Shown here: piece after piece, positions 52,272-60,706 of the stretch
Position numbering within the stretch: position 1 is the stretch's first letter
Layout: each line of letters starts with the position of its first letter
Source of the DNA: an uncultured Pseudomonadota bacterium
GTDB taxonomy: Bacteria; Pseudomonadota; Gammaproteobacteria; Steroidobacterales; Steroidobacteraceae
Direction: 5' to 3'
Assembly (NCBI GenBank): GCA_903884235.1
Contig: CAISEB010000052.1
Span: 1-64,000, forward strand
DNA length: 64,000 bases
Program-made: the position numbers and the translations under genes
The notes under the pieces: generated by a model
Database searches by the model: none
Told to the model about the DNA's origin: nothing
Seen by the model: only the letters and a program-made list of their open reading frames with translations

Positions 52272-53480
52272 ATGAATGCACGGACGCAGCGCGCCGCTGG
52301 TGCGCGGGAAACGCTCCACCGCTCAGTCGCGGTAGTCCTCGCCGCGATCCTCGCAATCGCCGCCGCGCCTGCCGAAGCCGGGTCCCGAGAGCAGGCGAAG
52401 CGCCTGCACGATCGACTCAACGGAACGCCGCCGAGCGCGGCGCAGCTCGACTCGATGCAGTCGGACATCGACGGCGGCAATCCCATCGCGGCCGCGCTGA
52501 AGGCCATCGACAACCCGAACGGCAGCTTCTACACGGTCGTCCTCAAGAATTTCGTGACGCCGTGGACGAATCGCGACCAGACGCCATACGCGCCGCTCAA
52601 TGACTACACCGCCACCGTGATCGGCATGGTGCGCGACGACGTCCCGTTCAACTCCGTGCTGTCGGCGGACGTGCTGTACATCGGACGCAGCTCGCTCGGG
52701 CTGCCGGCCTATTCCAGCTCGGGCAACGACCACTACGCGCAGATGGAGGCCCAGGGCCTCAACCTAAAGGACGCGCTGGTCAGCGCGCAGCAGTCGGCGG
52801 TCACCGGCCTGCCTGCGGCGGCAACCGCAGGCGTGCTGACGAGCCGTGCGGCCGCGCGGGCGTTCTTCGTCGCCGGCACCAACCGGGCGATGTTCCGCTT
52901 TACCATGATCAACCACATGTGCACCGACCTGCCGCAGGTCATGGACACCACGAGGCCCACCGACCGGATTCGCCAGGACGTTAGCCGCAGCCCGGGCGGC
53001 GACAGTCGAGTGTTCCTCAACAACTGCGTCGGCTGTCACTCGGGCATGGATCCGATGACGCAGGCGTTCGCCTTCTACGACTACACGTTCGCCACCGACG
53101 AGTCGACCGGTTCGATCCGCTACACCGCCGGCACTGTCGTCGACAAGTACTTCCACAACAACACGACCTTCGCGCCCGGCTACGTGACCCCGGATGACCA
53201 TTGGGACAACCGCTGGCGCGCCGGTCCGAACGCGTTGATGGGCTGGGATCCGACCCTCCCCGGAAGTGGCGCTGGCGCGAAGTCGCTGGGGGCGGAATTC
53301 GGCGCGAGCGACCAGTTCGCGCAATGCCAGGTTCGCAAGGTCTTCAAGGCCGTCTGTCTGCGCGCGCCGTCCGATGCGGCCGATCGCGCCCAGATGTCGA
53401 CGATCGTGAGCCATTTCAAGCAGGGCTACTCGCTGAAGAAGGTCTTCGCCGAGTCAGCCGTGTACTGCATGGGCGATTGA
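52272..53480 (+). CDS. Exported monohaem protein of the DUF1501-linked locus
   Basis: The 402-residue protein has a signal peptide (ending APAEAG) and one haem site in NNCVGCHSGMDPM near residue 254. The flanking block TAAFFVAGTNRAMFRFT-like region and MCTDLPQVMDTTRPTDRIRQD is reminiscent of the DUF1588/DUF1585 cytochrome-type proteins that accompany DUF1501 proteins. It ends with QCQVRKVFKAVCLRAP. Probably periplasmic or surface-attached; substrate unknown. It is the first gene of the plus operon and is followed after 11 bases by the LamG lipoprotein gene. Confidence 0.75.
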   Translation: MNARTQRAAGARETLHRSVAVVLAAILAIAAAPAEAGSREQAKRLHDRLNGTPPSAAQLDSMQSDIDGGNPIAAALKAIDNPNGSFYTVVLKNFVTPWTNRDQTPYAPLNDYTATVIGMVRDDVPFNSVLSADVLYIGRSSLGLPAYSSSGNDHYAQMEAQGLNLKDALVSAQQSAVTGLPAAATAGVLTSRAAARAFFVAGTNRAMFRFTMINHMCTDLPQVMDTTRPTDRIRQDVSRSPGGDSRVFLNNCVGCHSGMDPMTQAFAFYDYTFATDESTGSIRYTAGTVVDKYFHNNTTFAPGYVTPDDHWDNRWRAGPNALMGWDPTLPGSGAGAKSLGAEFGASDQFAQCQVRKVFKAVCLRAPSDAADRAQMSTIVSHFKQGYSLKKVFAESAVYCMGD

Positions 53481-53491
53481 GGGAACTGCGC

Positions 53492-56023
53492 ATGCACACA
53501 GCGGGCCTCGCCATCGCTTCGATCGGACGCCGCGCGCACTCGGTGCGGCGCGTAATCGCGGCCACCCTGCTCGCCGTGGCGGGCTTCGTGCTCGCGGCCT
53601 GCGGGGCCGGCAGCGTGCAGACAGCCGCGAACCCGCAGGCGACCACGCCGTCGGGGACCGCCAAGACCTACACCGGACCTGCCCCGGTGAGTGCCGACGT
53701 GCAGGCGTTCGTCGTCAATTTCTGGAACAACGTCAACCCGGTCGATCGCTGCGGCGCCTGCCACGTGCAGGGCAACCAGTCGCCGATGTTCGCCCGGAAC
53801 GACGACGTCAACCTCGCGTACCAGGCCGCGCAGCCCTATGTCGACCTGACCAACCCGGCCAATTCGCTCGTCGTCGCGAAGGTGGGCGCTGGTCACCACT
53901 GCTGGCTGGCGAGCAGTTCGGCCTGTGCCGACACGATGACGACCTGGATCAAGCAGTGGGCCGGGGTCGCGCTCGGCGGCTCAGCCGGCCAGGTGCGTCT
54001 CGTCGCGCCGCCGGCGGCCGATGCAGGTGGGTCGCGATCATTCCCAGACAGCTCCCAGCTGTTCGGTTCCACGGTCTACCCGCTGCTGCGCCAGTACTGC
54101 TCGCGCTGCCACTCGCCCTCCGCCACGTCCGCGCAGTCCCCGTACTTCGCGCAGGCGGACGTCGATGCGGCTTACGCCGCGGCCAAGCCCAAGATCAACC
54201 TCGACACGCCGACGCTGTCGCGCTTCTACGTGCGTCTCAAGAACGAGTTCCACAACTGCTGGGGCGGGGACTGCAATGCCGCCGCGGCGCAGATGCTCGC
54301 GGCGATCCAGTCGTTTGCCGGCCAGGTGCCGGTCACAAGCATCAATCCCTCGTTCGTGCTGTCGAAGGCGGTCACGCTCTACGACGGTGTCGTCGACACC
54401 GGTGGTGCGCGCGTCGAGACCGGCCTCGTCGCGAAGTTCGAGTTCAAGACCGGTACGGGCACCGTGGCGTACGACACGAGTGGTGTCGAGCCTGCGCTCA
54501 ACCTGGATTTCACCGGCGATGTCACCTGGGTCGGCGGTTGGGGCGTGCAGGTCCAGAACAAGGGCAAGCTGCAGGGGACCTCGGCCGGTAGTCGCAAGAT
54601 CCATGATCTGATCGGGACCAGCGGCGAGTACAGCGTCGAGGCCTGGGTCGCACCGGCGAACGTCACGCAGACGATGTCCTACATCGTGTCCTATTCCGGC
54701 GGGCCGACGCAGCGCAACATGACGCTCGGGCAGACGATGTACAACTACGACGCCTTCCTGCGGTCGACCACGACCAGCGCGAACGGCCAGCCCGCCCTGT
54801 CCACGCCCTCGGCCCAGCGCGTCCTGCAGGCGACGCTGCAGCACGTGGTGATGACCTACGATCCGGTGAACGGACGCCGCATCTACGTGAATGGCGCGCT
54901 GGTCGCCTCCGGCGACCCGCAGCGCGGCGGCTCGCTCTCGCAGTGGGACAACACGTTCGCGCTGGTGCTCGGCAACGAGGTGTCCGGCGACCGCCCGTGG
55001 TCGGGCGTGCTGCGTTTCGTCGCCGTCTACAACAAGGCGCTGCAGGCGGCCGACGTCAAGGCGAACTTCGACGCGGGCGTCGGCGAGCGCTACTTCCTGC
55101 TGTTCAATGTCGACAAGTACACCGGGCAGTCTCAGACCTACGTCATGTTCGAGGTCTCGCAGTACGACAGTTACTCGTACCTGTTCAACTCGCCGGTATT
55201 CCTGAGCCTCGATCCGAACACCAACGTCAGCGGGCTGACCGTGAAGGGAATGAGAATCGGCATCAACGGAGCCGAAGCGCGCGTGGGCCAGGCCTATTCC
55301 ACGCTCAGCACGAGCGTCTCGACGCATGGCTTCGATCCGGCCACGAGTCCGGTCGTCGCCGTGCCGTTGTCGCACGTGGGCACGACGATCGCGCTCGAGA
55401 AGGGCCCGGCCTACGACCAGTTCTTCCTGACCTTTGAGCAGCTAGGCTCGGCGACCAACGTGCACACCGAGGCGGTGCCGATTGCGCCGGCGCCGGTCGA
55501 TTCGCCGCGGCCGCCGGATGTCGGCGTGCGGACGTTCGAGCGCATCGACGCGACCCTGTCCGCGATCACGACCGTGCCACGCACGACGCCGGCGGTGTCG
55601 GCGCTGTTCGGCAACCTGCAGCAGTCGCTGCCCGCCACGGACGCGTTGCAGGGCTTCTCGGCGTCCCACCAGACCGCGATCGCGCAGCTGTCGATCCAGT
55701 ACTGCGATGCGTTGGTTAACGACTCCACGCTGCGCGGGGCGTACTTCCCGGCGTTCAATTTCGCGCTCGCGCCGGCCGCCGCGTTCGATTCCACGGGACG
55801 GGATGCGTTGATCTCGCCCCTGATCGACCACATGCTGAGCGCCAACGGAGCCGCCGGGCGCTTCGTCGGGACCCAACCGAGCGCCACTGCCGTGCGCACG
55901 GAAATCAATGCGCTGATCGACCGTCTCGCGTCGTCCGTTTCGAGCGATACGACCGGGACTGCGACCGTGGTGAAGGCCTCCTGCGCGGCCATCGCCGGCA
56001 GCGCGGCGATGCTGATCGAGTAA
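53492..56023 (+). CDS. Dihaem lipoprotein with LamG domain
   Basis: The 843-residue protein has a lipobox (VLAAC, Cys near 37). Two c-type haem sites follow, CGACH (near 87) and CSRCH (near 203), each in a repeated cytochrome-like segment with NPANSLVVAKV or LDTPTLSRFYVRL. A LamG/concanavalin-like domain (about 310-530) comes next, with YSVEAWVAPANVTQ, MTYDPVNGRRIYVNG and ALVLGNEVSGDRPWSG. The C-terminal third is an uncharacterised region. LamG domains bind glycans or proteins, so it may couple a surface ligand to redox. ATG 53492 is used because the frame before it lacks a signal. Confidence 0.78.
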   Translation: MHTAGLAIASIGRRAHSVRRVIAATLLAVAGFVLAACGAGSVQTAANPQATTPSGTAKTYTGPAPVSADVQAFVVNFWNNVNPVDRCGACHVQGNQSPMFARNDDVNLAYQAAQPYVDLTNPANSLVVAKVGAGHHCWLASSSACADTMTTWIKQWAGVALGGSAGQVRLVAPPAADAGGSRSFPDSSQLFGSTVYPLLRQYCSRCHSPSATSAQSPYFAQADVDAAYAAAKPKINLDTPTLSRFYVRLKNEFHNCWGGDCNAAAAQMLAAIQSFAGQVPVTSINPSFVLSKAVTLYDGVVDTGGARVETGLVAKFEFKTGTGTVAYDTSGVEPALNLDFTGDVTWVGGWGVQVQNKGKLQGTSAGSRKIHDLIGTSGEYSVEAWVAPANVTQTMSYIVSYSGGPTQRNMTLGQTMYNYDAFLRSTTTSANGQPALSTPSAQRVLQATLQHVVMTYDPVNGRRIYVNGALVASGDPQRGGSLSQWDNTFALVLGNEVSGDRPWSGVLRFVAVYNKALQAADVKANFDAGVGERYFLLFNVDKYTGQSQTYVMFEVSQYDSYSYLFNSPVFLSLDPNTNVSGLTVKGMRIGINGAEARVGQAYSTLSTSVSTHGFDPATSPVVAVPLSHVGTTIALEKGPAYDQFFLTFEQLGSATNVHTEAVPIAPAPVDSPRPPDVGVRTFERIDATLSAITTVPRTTPAVSALFGNLQQSLPATDALQGFSASHQTAIAQLSIQYCDALVNDSTLRGAYFPAFNFALAPAAAFDSTGRDALISPLIDHMLSANGAAGRFVGTQPSATAVRTEINALIDRLASSVSSDTTGTATVVKASCAAIAGSAAMLIE

Positions 56024-56037
56024 GGAGTAGCCGGACC

Positions 56038-57663
56038 ATGATCATCCGTCGCAAGCCCCCGCGCGCGCTCCGGCCTGACGAGCCGCTGCGCCACGCGGAC
56101 GCCCACCGGCGCCCGGTGTCGCGGCGAGACTTCGTATCGCAGGGGTTCCTGACCGGTGCCGCAACCGTGCTGGCTCCGGCGGGGCTCGGATTGCTGCTCG
56201 CGCCCCAGCGTGCCCTCGGACTGTCCCCGGACATCCTCGCGCAGAAGGTCGCCTGTGGCATCACAGGCGGTGCCGGCAAGATTCCGTTCATCTGCTTCGA
56301 TCTCGCCGGCGGCGGCAACATCGCCGGCTCCAACGTGCTCATTGGCGGTGCAGGCGGCCAGCAGGATTTCCTGACGTCTGCGGCGTACGCGAAGATGGGC
56401 CTGCCGGGCAACATGACGCCCAATTCGCCGAATCCCGGTGCCGCCGCGAACAATTTCGTCGAGTCGCGGCTCGGGCTCCTGTTCCACTCCGACAGCGCCC
56501 ATGCGCGCGGCATCCTCGAGCGAACCTCGCCGTCCACCCAGGCGTTCACGAACGGGGCGGTGATCCCGGCGCTGTCGAACAACGACACCAACACGAACCC
56601 GCACAACCCGATGTACGGCATTGCGCACATTGGTGCACGCGGCGAGCTCCTCACGCTGATCGGTTCGCAGGCGTCGGCGTCGGGCGGCAACTCGATGGCG
56701 CCGCTGTCGATGGTGGACCCGACCCTCACGCCGACCGTCGTCACCAGTGCGGGGGACGTCACCGGCCTCGTCGACACCGGCGTGCTCGGCCAGCTTTTCG
56801 CGCGTCCGGCGGACGCCGTGGCCGTGCTTGAGTCCATGTCGCGCATCAGCGGCCAGAAGCTCGCGAACGTCTCGACGAAGCTGGCCACCGACGCCTCGGT
56901 GAAGGCCGCGGTCAACTGCAACTACGTCAAATCGGCGTACCTTGCGGAGACGTTCTCGAATCCGGCCGCACTCAACCCCGACCTCGATCCCCTGATCGTC
57001 GACCAGTCGTCCGCGCGCGGATCCGGCATCTTCAGCCAGGCCGAGTACCAGTCGGACGCCGAGTTCAGGAAGACCGCGGCCGTCGCCAAGATGGTCGTGA
57101 ACGGCTATGCCGGCGCCGGCACCATCACGCTCGGCGGCTACGACTACCACGGCCAGGGCCGGGCGACCGGCGAGCTGCGGGACCTGCGCGCCGGTCGGTG
57201 CATCGGCGCCTGCCTCGAGTACGCGGCGCGCATGCGCAAGCCGCTGATGGTCTACGTCTTCAGCGATGGCGGCATTTCCGCCGACGGCCAGGTCGATTCC
57301 TCGGTGGACGGCCGGGGCAAGTTCATGTGGACGAGCGACAACGAGTCGGTCGCGGCCACGTACTTCCTTGTGTACAACCCGGGCGGCCAGCCACAACTGC
57401 TGTCCGGCGCGGGCGGGTTGCCGGCCGCGCGTCACCAGCAGATCGGTGCCTTCACCCCCGATGGATCGGTCGACGCGGCTTCCAGCCCGGCGGCGAACAA
57501 TGTGCTGCTGCTCGTCCAGACTGTGCTGCTCAACTACCTCGCGCTGCATGGGCAGCAGGCCCAGTTCAGCCAGCTGTTCCCGGATCAAGGTCTCGGCACT
57601 GGTACGCAGCTCGATGCGCTGACCGCGTTCGCCCCTATCGTCAACGGCACGATCGCAGGCTGA
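56038..57663 (+). CDS. Tat-exported DUF1501-like protein
   Basis: The 541-residue protein has a twin-arginine signal, SRRDFVSQGFLTGAA (residues 28-42), followed by a hydrophobic stretch, and the alkaline-phosphatase-superfamily layout of DUF1501 proteins. It contains FICFDLAGGGNIAGSNVLIG near the N-terminus, GGYDYHGQGRATGELRDLR in the middle and LMVYVFSDGGISADG late. The Asp and His residues around GYDYHG are candidate metal ligands. It is thus folded in the cytosol and exported. Its enzyme activity is unknown. It is 14 bases after the LamG gene and 3 bases before the methyltransferase gene. Confidence 0.78.
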   Translation: MIIRRKPPRALRPDEPLRHADAHRRPVSRRDFVSQGFLTGAATVLAPAGLGLLLAPQRALGLSPDILAQKVACGITGGAGKIPFICFDLAGGGNIAGSNVLIGGAGGQQDFLTSAAYAKMGLPGNMTPNSPNPGAAANNFVESRLGLLFHSDSAHARGILERTSPSTQAFTNGAVIPALSNNDTNTNPHNPMYGIAHIGARGELLTLIGSQASASGGNSMAPLSMVDPTLTPTVVTSAGDVTGLVDTGVLGQLFARPADAVAVLESMSRISGQKLANVSTKLATDASVKAAVNCNYVKSAYLAETFSNPAALNPDLDPLIVDQSSARGSGIFSQAEYQSDAEFRKTAAVAKMVVNGYAGAGTITLGGYDYHGQGRATGELRDLRAGRCIGACLEYAARMRKPLMVYVFSDGGISADGQVDSSVDGRGKFMWTSDNESVAATYFLVYNPGGQPQLLSGAGGLPAARHQQIGAFTPDGSVDAASSPAANNVLLLVQTVLLNYLALHGQQAQFSQLFPDQGLGTGTQLDALTAFAPIVNGTIAG

Positions 57664-57666
57664 GGC

Positions 57667-59031
57667 GTGCAGGTGGGGGGCTTCGCGGCGCTGCTGCAGT
57701 GCCCGGCCTGCGGGCGCGGGCGCCTGGTCGAGGGCGACGCAGCCGAGCGCTGCGTCGCCTGCGGCGTCACGTTCCCACGCGTCGGCGGCCTGCCGTGGCT
57801 GTACCCGGACCCCGCTCGCTCGCTGGGCGAATGGCGCAACCGCCTCGGTCTCTACCTTGACGAGATGACGGCCGCCGCCCATGCGGCACGCCTCGACTTC
57901 GGATCGGCGATCTCGCCGCTGACGCGGCGCCGCGTCGCTGCACTCGCCGAGGCCTACGGCGGGCAGGTGCGCCGGGTCGCCGAACTGCTCGCGCCGCTCG
58001 CGCTCGCGCACCTGCCGCTCGGCCACGCGACGCCGCTTGCGTTCGGCACCCGGCTGCCACTCGGCCAGGACCTGCATTCGTACTATCCAAACCTCCACAG
58101 GGACTGGGCCTGGGGAGATGGGGAGAACAACGACGCGCACCGGCTCGTCGCCGGTGCCCTGGGCCGGCCCCGGCCCCGCCTGCTCGTGCTGGGTTCGGGG
58201 GCAGGGCGGCTCGCCTATGACCTGCACCAATCTGGAGCGTCCGAGCTGACCGTCGCGCTCGACATCAATCCCATGCTGATGCTCGCCGCGGAGCGCATCG
58301 TCCGCGGCGGTGCCGTCGATCTGTACGAGTTCCCGATCGCCCCGCGAACGGCCGCGGACGCCGCGGTGCTGCGCAGGCTGGCCGCGCCTGTGCCGGCACG
58401 CGCAGGGCTGCACCTGGTCCTGGCCGACGCCTGGCACGCGCCCTTCGCTGCGCAGAGCTTCGATGCCGTCGTGACGCCGTGGCTGATCGACATCGTGGAG
58501 CCTGCACCGGCGGCGGTCGCCGCCGCCGTCAACCGTCTGCTGGCGCCGGGCGGCCGGTGGGTCAACTTCGGCTCGCTCTGCTTTCCCTGGCGCCGACCCT
58601 CGATGCGCCCCTCCGCGGAGGAACTCCTGGAGATCGTCGCGTCGGCGGGCTTCTCAGTCGAGGATCGCAGCGACCAGGACCTGGCCTACATGCATTCGCC
58701 GGCGAGCAGGCATTCCCGCATCGAGCGGGTCTTCACCTTTGCCGCAGATAAGGTACGCCGCGGGCCGCGCGCTGCAACGGAACCTTCGCCCACGGCATGG
58801 CTCGAGGATCAGGACCTGCCGGTGCCGCAGCACGATGGCCTCGCGCTGGCCGCCGAGGCGTCGAGGATCCGGACGATCGTGCTGTCCCTCGTCGACGGGC
58901 AACGATCGATGGCCGAACTCGTGCGCATCGTGGTCGAGCAGGGTCTGCTGCCGCCGGCCGAGGCGACCAGCGCGGTTCGTGACCTGCTCGAGCGACTGCA
59001 TGACGATGCCGCGCGCAGTCGCGGTGCGTGA
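57667..59031 (+). CDS. Methyltransferase with zinc-ribbon head and PqqD-like tail
   Basis: The 454-residue protein begins with a Trm112-like ribbon (CPAC at 12-15, CVAC at 29-32). A class I methyltransferase domain of the N2227/carnosine-methyltransferase-like kind follows, with HRDWAWGDGENNDAHRLV and the SAM motif LLVLGSGAGRLAYDL near 178. The C-terminal ~90 residues (IRTIVLSLVDGQRSMAELVRI) resemble the PqqD winged-helix fold that binds peptide precursors in RiPP pathways. It starts with GTG three bases after the DUF1501 gene. It may methylate a protein or peptide from this locus, a hypothesis from the tail domain only. No predicted peptide precursor is seen beside it. Confidence 0.72.
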   Translation: MQVGGFAALLQCPACGRGRLVEGDAAERCVACGVTFPRVGGLPWLYPDPARSLGEWRNRLGLYLDEMTAAAHAARLDFGSAISPLTRRRVAALAEAYGGQVRRVAELLAPLALAHLPLGHATPLAFGTRLPLGQDLHSYYPNLHRDWAWGDGENNDAHRLVAGALGRPRPRLLVLGSGAGRLAYDLHQSGASELTVALDINPMLMLAAERIVRGGAVDLYEFPIAPRTAADAAVLRRLAAPVPARAGLHLVLADAWHAPFAAQSFDAVVTPWLIDIVEPAPAAVAAAVNRLLAPGGRWVNFGSLCFPWRRPSMRPSAEELLEIVASAGFSVEDRSDQDLAYMHSPASRHSRIERVFTFAADKVRRGPRAATEPSPTAWLEDQDLPVPQHDGLALAAEASRIRTIVLSLVDGQRSMAELVRIVVEQGLLPPAEATSAVRDLLERLHDDAARSRGA

Positions 59032-59182
59032 CGCCCGAGTCGCGTTCTCGACACGATCCTGTCGCTGTCTTGCGACGGAAATCACCCTTCTGGACCGAGT
59101 CTTTGAATTTGTGAAGGACGAATCATTTTGCAGTGCGTTGGCGCGTTGACAGCCCGTATCGCGCGTGCGAGCTTTACAGAAT

Positions 59183-59260
59183 ATGCCAAGGGCAAACCCG
59201 TCGTGAGGCGGGGGCGCAAAGCCACCGGTCCGTAAAACTGCGGATAGCGGGGCTGCCGCG
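59183..59260 (+). ncRNA. Cyclic di-GMP-I riboswitch (GEMM-I)
   Basis: The conserved GEMM-I elements occur in order: AGGGCAAACC (59189-59198), helix P2 (CCCGUC / GGCGGG, one G-U pair) closed by a GUGA tetraloop of GNRA type, GGGGCGCAAAGCCACCGG, helix P3 (UCCG / CGGA) and GAUAGCGGGGCUGCC. The base matching G20 of the V. cholerae Vc2 aptamer is G, and A47 is present, so cyclic di-GMP rather than cGAMP is expected. It lies about 100 bases upstream of the TlpA-like gene. A hairpin at 59267-59285 follows. Whether ligand turns genes on or off cannot be read. P1 is not obvious. Confidence 0.93.
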
Positions 59261-59266
59261 AGTGGT

Positions 59267-59285
59267 CGGTGGGGTCAGCCCACCG
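59267..59285 (+). promoter_or_regulatory. Hairpin just after the riboswitch (possible expression platform)
   Basis: Arms CGGTGGG and CCCACCG flank a GTCAG loop. It is too far from a T-run to be a textbook intrinsic terminator. A second hairpin (GTCGCC/GGCGAC, about 59302-59319) follows. These could be the switching part of the riboswitch or control access to the ribosome site before 59357. Confidence 0.45.
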
Positions 59286-59356
59286 TGCTCGTCGCTGCAA
59301 GGTCGCCATGCGGGGCGACGTGCCGGCGCTGCCCTGGGCTCGGCAAAAGGGAGTTC

Positions 59357-59914
59357 GTGGCGACGGTGTTAGGACGAATTCGCCCCAGACGATTCCATCT
59401 CGGTCGCGCGACGGCAGGCGCGATGCTGTCCGTCGCCCTCGCGGCGCCCGTGGGCGCCGCCCAGCCGGGCGCGCCGCATCCGCTCGTGGGCCATCCGTCT
59501 CCCGAGTTGCTGCAGCACCTCGTCGGCCCGGGGCCGGGCAACTTCCGCCTCTCCGAGCACCATGGCGAGGTTGTCGTGCTCGCCTTCTGGACGAGTTGGT
59601 GCGGGACCTGTGCCGACTACCTTGAACGCCTGGCGCGGCTTGACGGCACCTACCGCACCGCGGGCCTCGTCGTCGCCGGCGTCAGCCTGGACGACGACCC
59701 GGCGCGGGCGCTGTCGGCGCTGAAGAACGCCGGCGTGAAGTTTCCGAACGGCGTCGACGTCGCGAAGGTCCTGGGCCGGCGCTTCTCGGTCGAGGACGTG
59801 CCGCTGACGCTGCTGATCGATCGCGACGGCATCGTGCGCTACGCGCACGGTCCGCTGGATGGCCCGACCGACGCGTCCATGCTGGCGGAGATCCGCCAGC
59901 TGCTCGACGAATAG
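59357..59914 (+). CDS. TlpA-like thioredoxin-fold protein
   Basis: The 185-residue protein has a signal-like hydrophobic stretch (AGAMLSVALAAPVGAA) and a thioredoxin domain with WCGTC in FWTSWCGTCADYLERL near residue 78 and the cis-Pro in VPLTLLIDRDG. It is first in the riboswitch-controlled operon. It may keep Cys residues of partner proteins reduced or oxidised in the periplasm. The start is GTG 59357 or GTG 59366; AAAAGGGAG lies upstream, closer to ideal for 59366. Confidence 0.82.
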   Translation: MATVLGRIRPRRFHLGRATAGAMLSVALAAPVGAAQPGAPHPLVGHPSPELLQHLVGPGPGNFRLSEHHGEVVVLAFWTSWCGTCADYLERLARLDGTYRTAGLVVAGVSLDDDPARALSALKNAGVKFPNGVDVAKVLGRRFSVEDVPLTLLIDRDGIVRYAHGPLDGPTDASMLAEIRQLLDE

Positions 59915-59927
59915 CCTGGGGTGGAAC

Positions 59928-60065
59928 ATGGATAGCCCGCTCATCGCAGCTGCAGTGCTTCACAGTGGTCGCCCGCCCGTGCGACGCGACGCGGTCGCCC
60001 GTGTCTCATGGCTCCAGCGCCTGCATCTCCTCGCCTCGCAGCTCGTCGCCTGGGCGCGCAAATGA
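59928..60065 (+). CDS. 45-residue conserved-position small ORF
   Basis: The product begins MDSPLIAAAVLHSG, is Arg-rich in the middle and ends with a short amphipathic helix (WLQRLHLLASQLVAWARK). It has a GGGGTGG sequence before its ATG, lies 13 bases after the thioredoxin stop, and its TGA overlaps the next ATG (ATGA). The overlap suggests that it is translated, perhaps only to couple translation. No family was recognised. Confidence 0.5.
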   Translation: MDSPLIAAAVLHSGRPPVRRDAVARVSWLQRLHLLASQLVAWARK

Positions 60066-60706
60066 CTAAGAAGGTCCCGACGATGGATATGACCCACCGA
60101 CTGTCCCCCGCGCTGCGCGCATTTGCCTGCGCGATCATCGCCTTCGTGCTGGTCGTCGTAGCCCGCCCCGCCGGTGCGGCCGATCCCGCCGCGGATGCCA
60201 TGGCAGCAGCACCCGTCGCCGCGGAGGCCCCCGCCGCGGCACCTGCCGCCGCCGGCGACTTCCGCAGCCTCGATGGCGAGGTGCAGGGCCTCAAGAAGGA
60301 GGTTCTCGACCTGAACCGCGACCTGTTCATGCTCGAGGAGGAGCTGCTGTTCCCCGCGAACACCCAGGTGGCCGTGTTCCTGTCATTCGATGTCGGCCAG
60401 TTCTTCGAGCTCGACTCGGTTCAACTGCGCGTCGACAACAAGGAAGTCACCAACTACCTGTACACCGAACGCGAGGTCGCCGCGCTGAATCGGGGTGGCG
60501 TGCATCGCATCTATCTCGGCAACCTGAAGACCGGCAAGCACGAACTCGTCGCGTTCTTCACCGGCAAGGGTCCGCACGCCCGTGACTACAAGCGCGGTGC
60601 AAACCTCGTCTTCGAGAAGGGCGTCGGTGCGAAGTACCTGGAGCTGCGCATCTCGGATCGCGCCAGCGCCCAGCAGCCGGAGTTCACGGTCAAGGAGTGG
60701 GAGTGA
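60062..60706 (+). CDS. Exported coiled-coil protein of the TPR operon
   Basis: The 214-residue protein has a signal peptide (ending ARPAGAAD), an Ala/Pro-rich linker, a short coiled coil (DGEVQGLKKEVLDLNRDLFM) and a beta-rich domain (NTQVAVFLSFDVGQFFELDSV, YLGNLKTGKHELVAFFTGKG). I know no function for it. The start is ATG 60062, overlapping the small ORF; ATG 60083 is also possible. Its stop overlaps the next start (GTGA). It probably works in the periplasm with the TPR proteins. Confidence 0.72.
   Translation: MTKKVPTMDMTHRLSPALRAFACAIIAFVLVVVARPAGAADPAADAMAAAPVAAEAPAAAPAAAGDFRSLDGEVQGLKKEVLDLNRDLFMLEEELLFPANTQVAVFLSFDVGQFFELDSVQLRVDNKEVTNYLYTEREVAALNRGGVHRIYLGNLKTGKHELVAFFTGKGPHARDYKRGANLVFEKGVGAKYLELRISDRASAQQPEFTVKEWE

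Noticed and set aside
55411-58437. 1008-codon open frame on the minus strand
   Set aside because: It lies opposite three well-supported genes. Its composition (Arg, Gly, Asp, Val) is typical of antisense frames in GC-rich DNA.
59183-59260. cGAMP-specific (GEMM-Ib) reading of the riboswitch
   Set aside because: The ligand-contacting base matching G20 is G, whereas cGAMP-selective variants have A.
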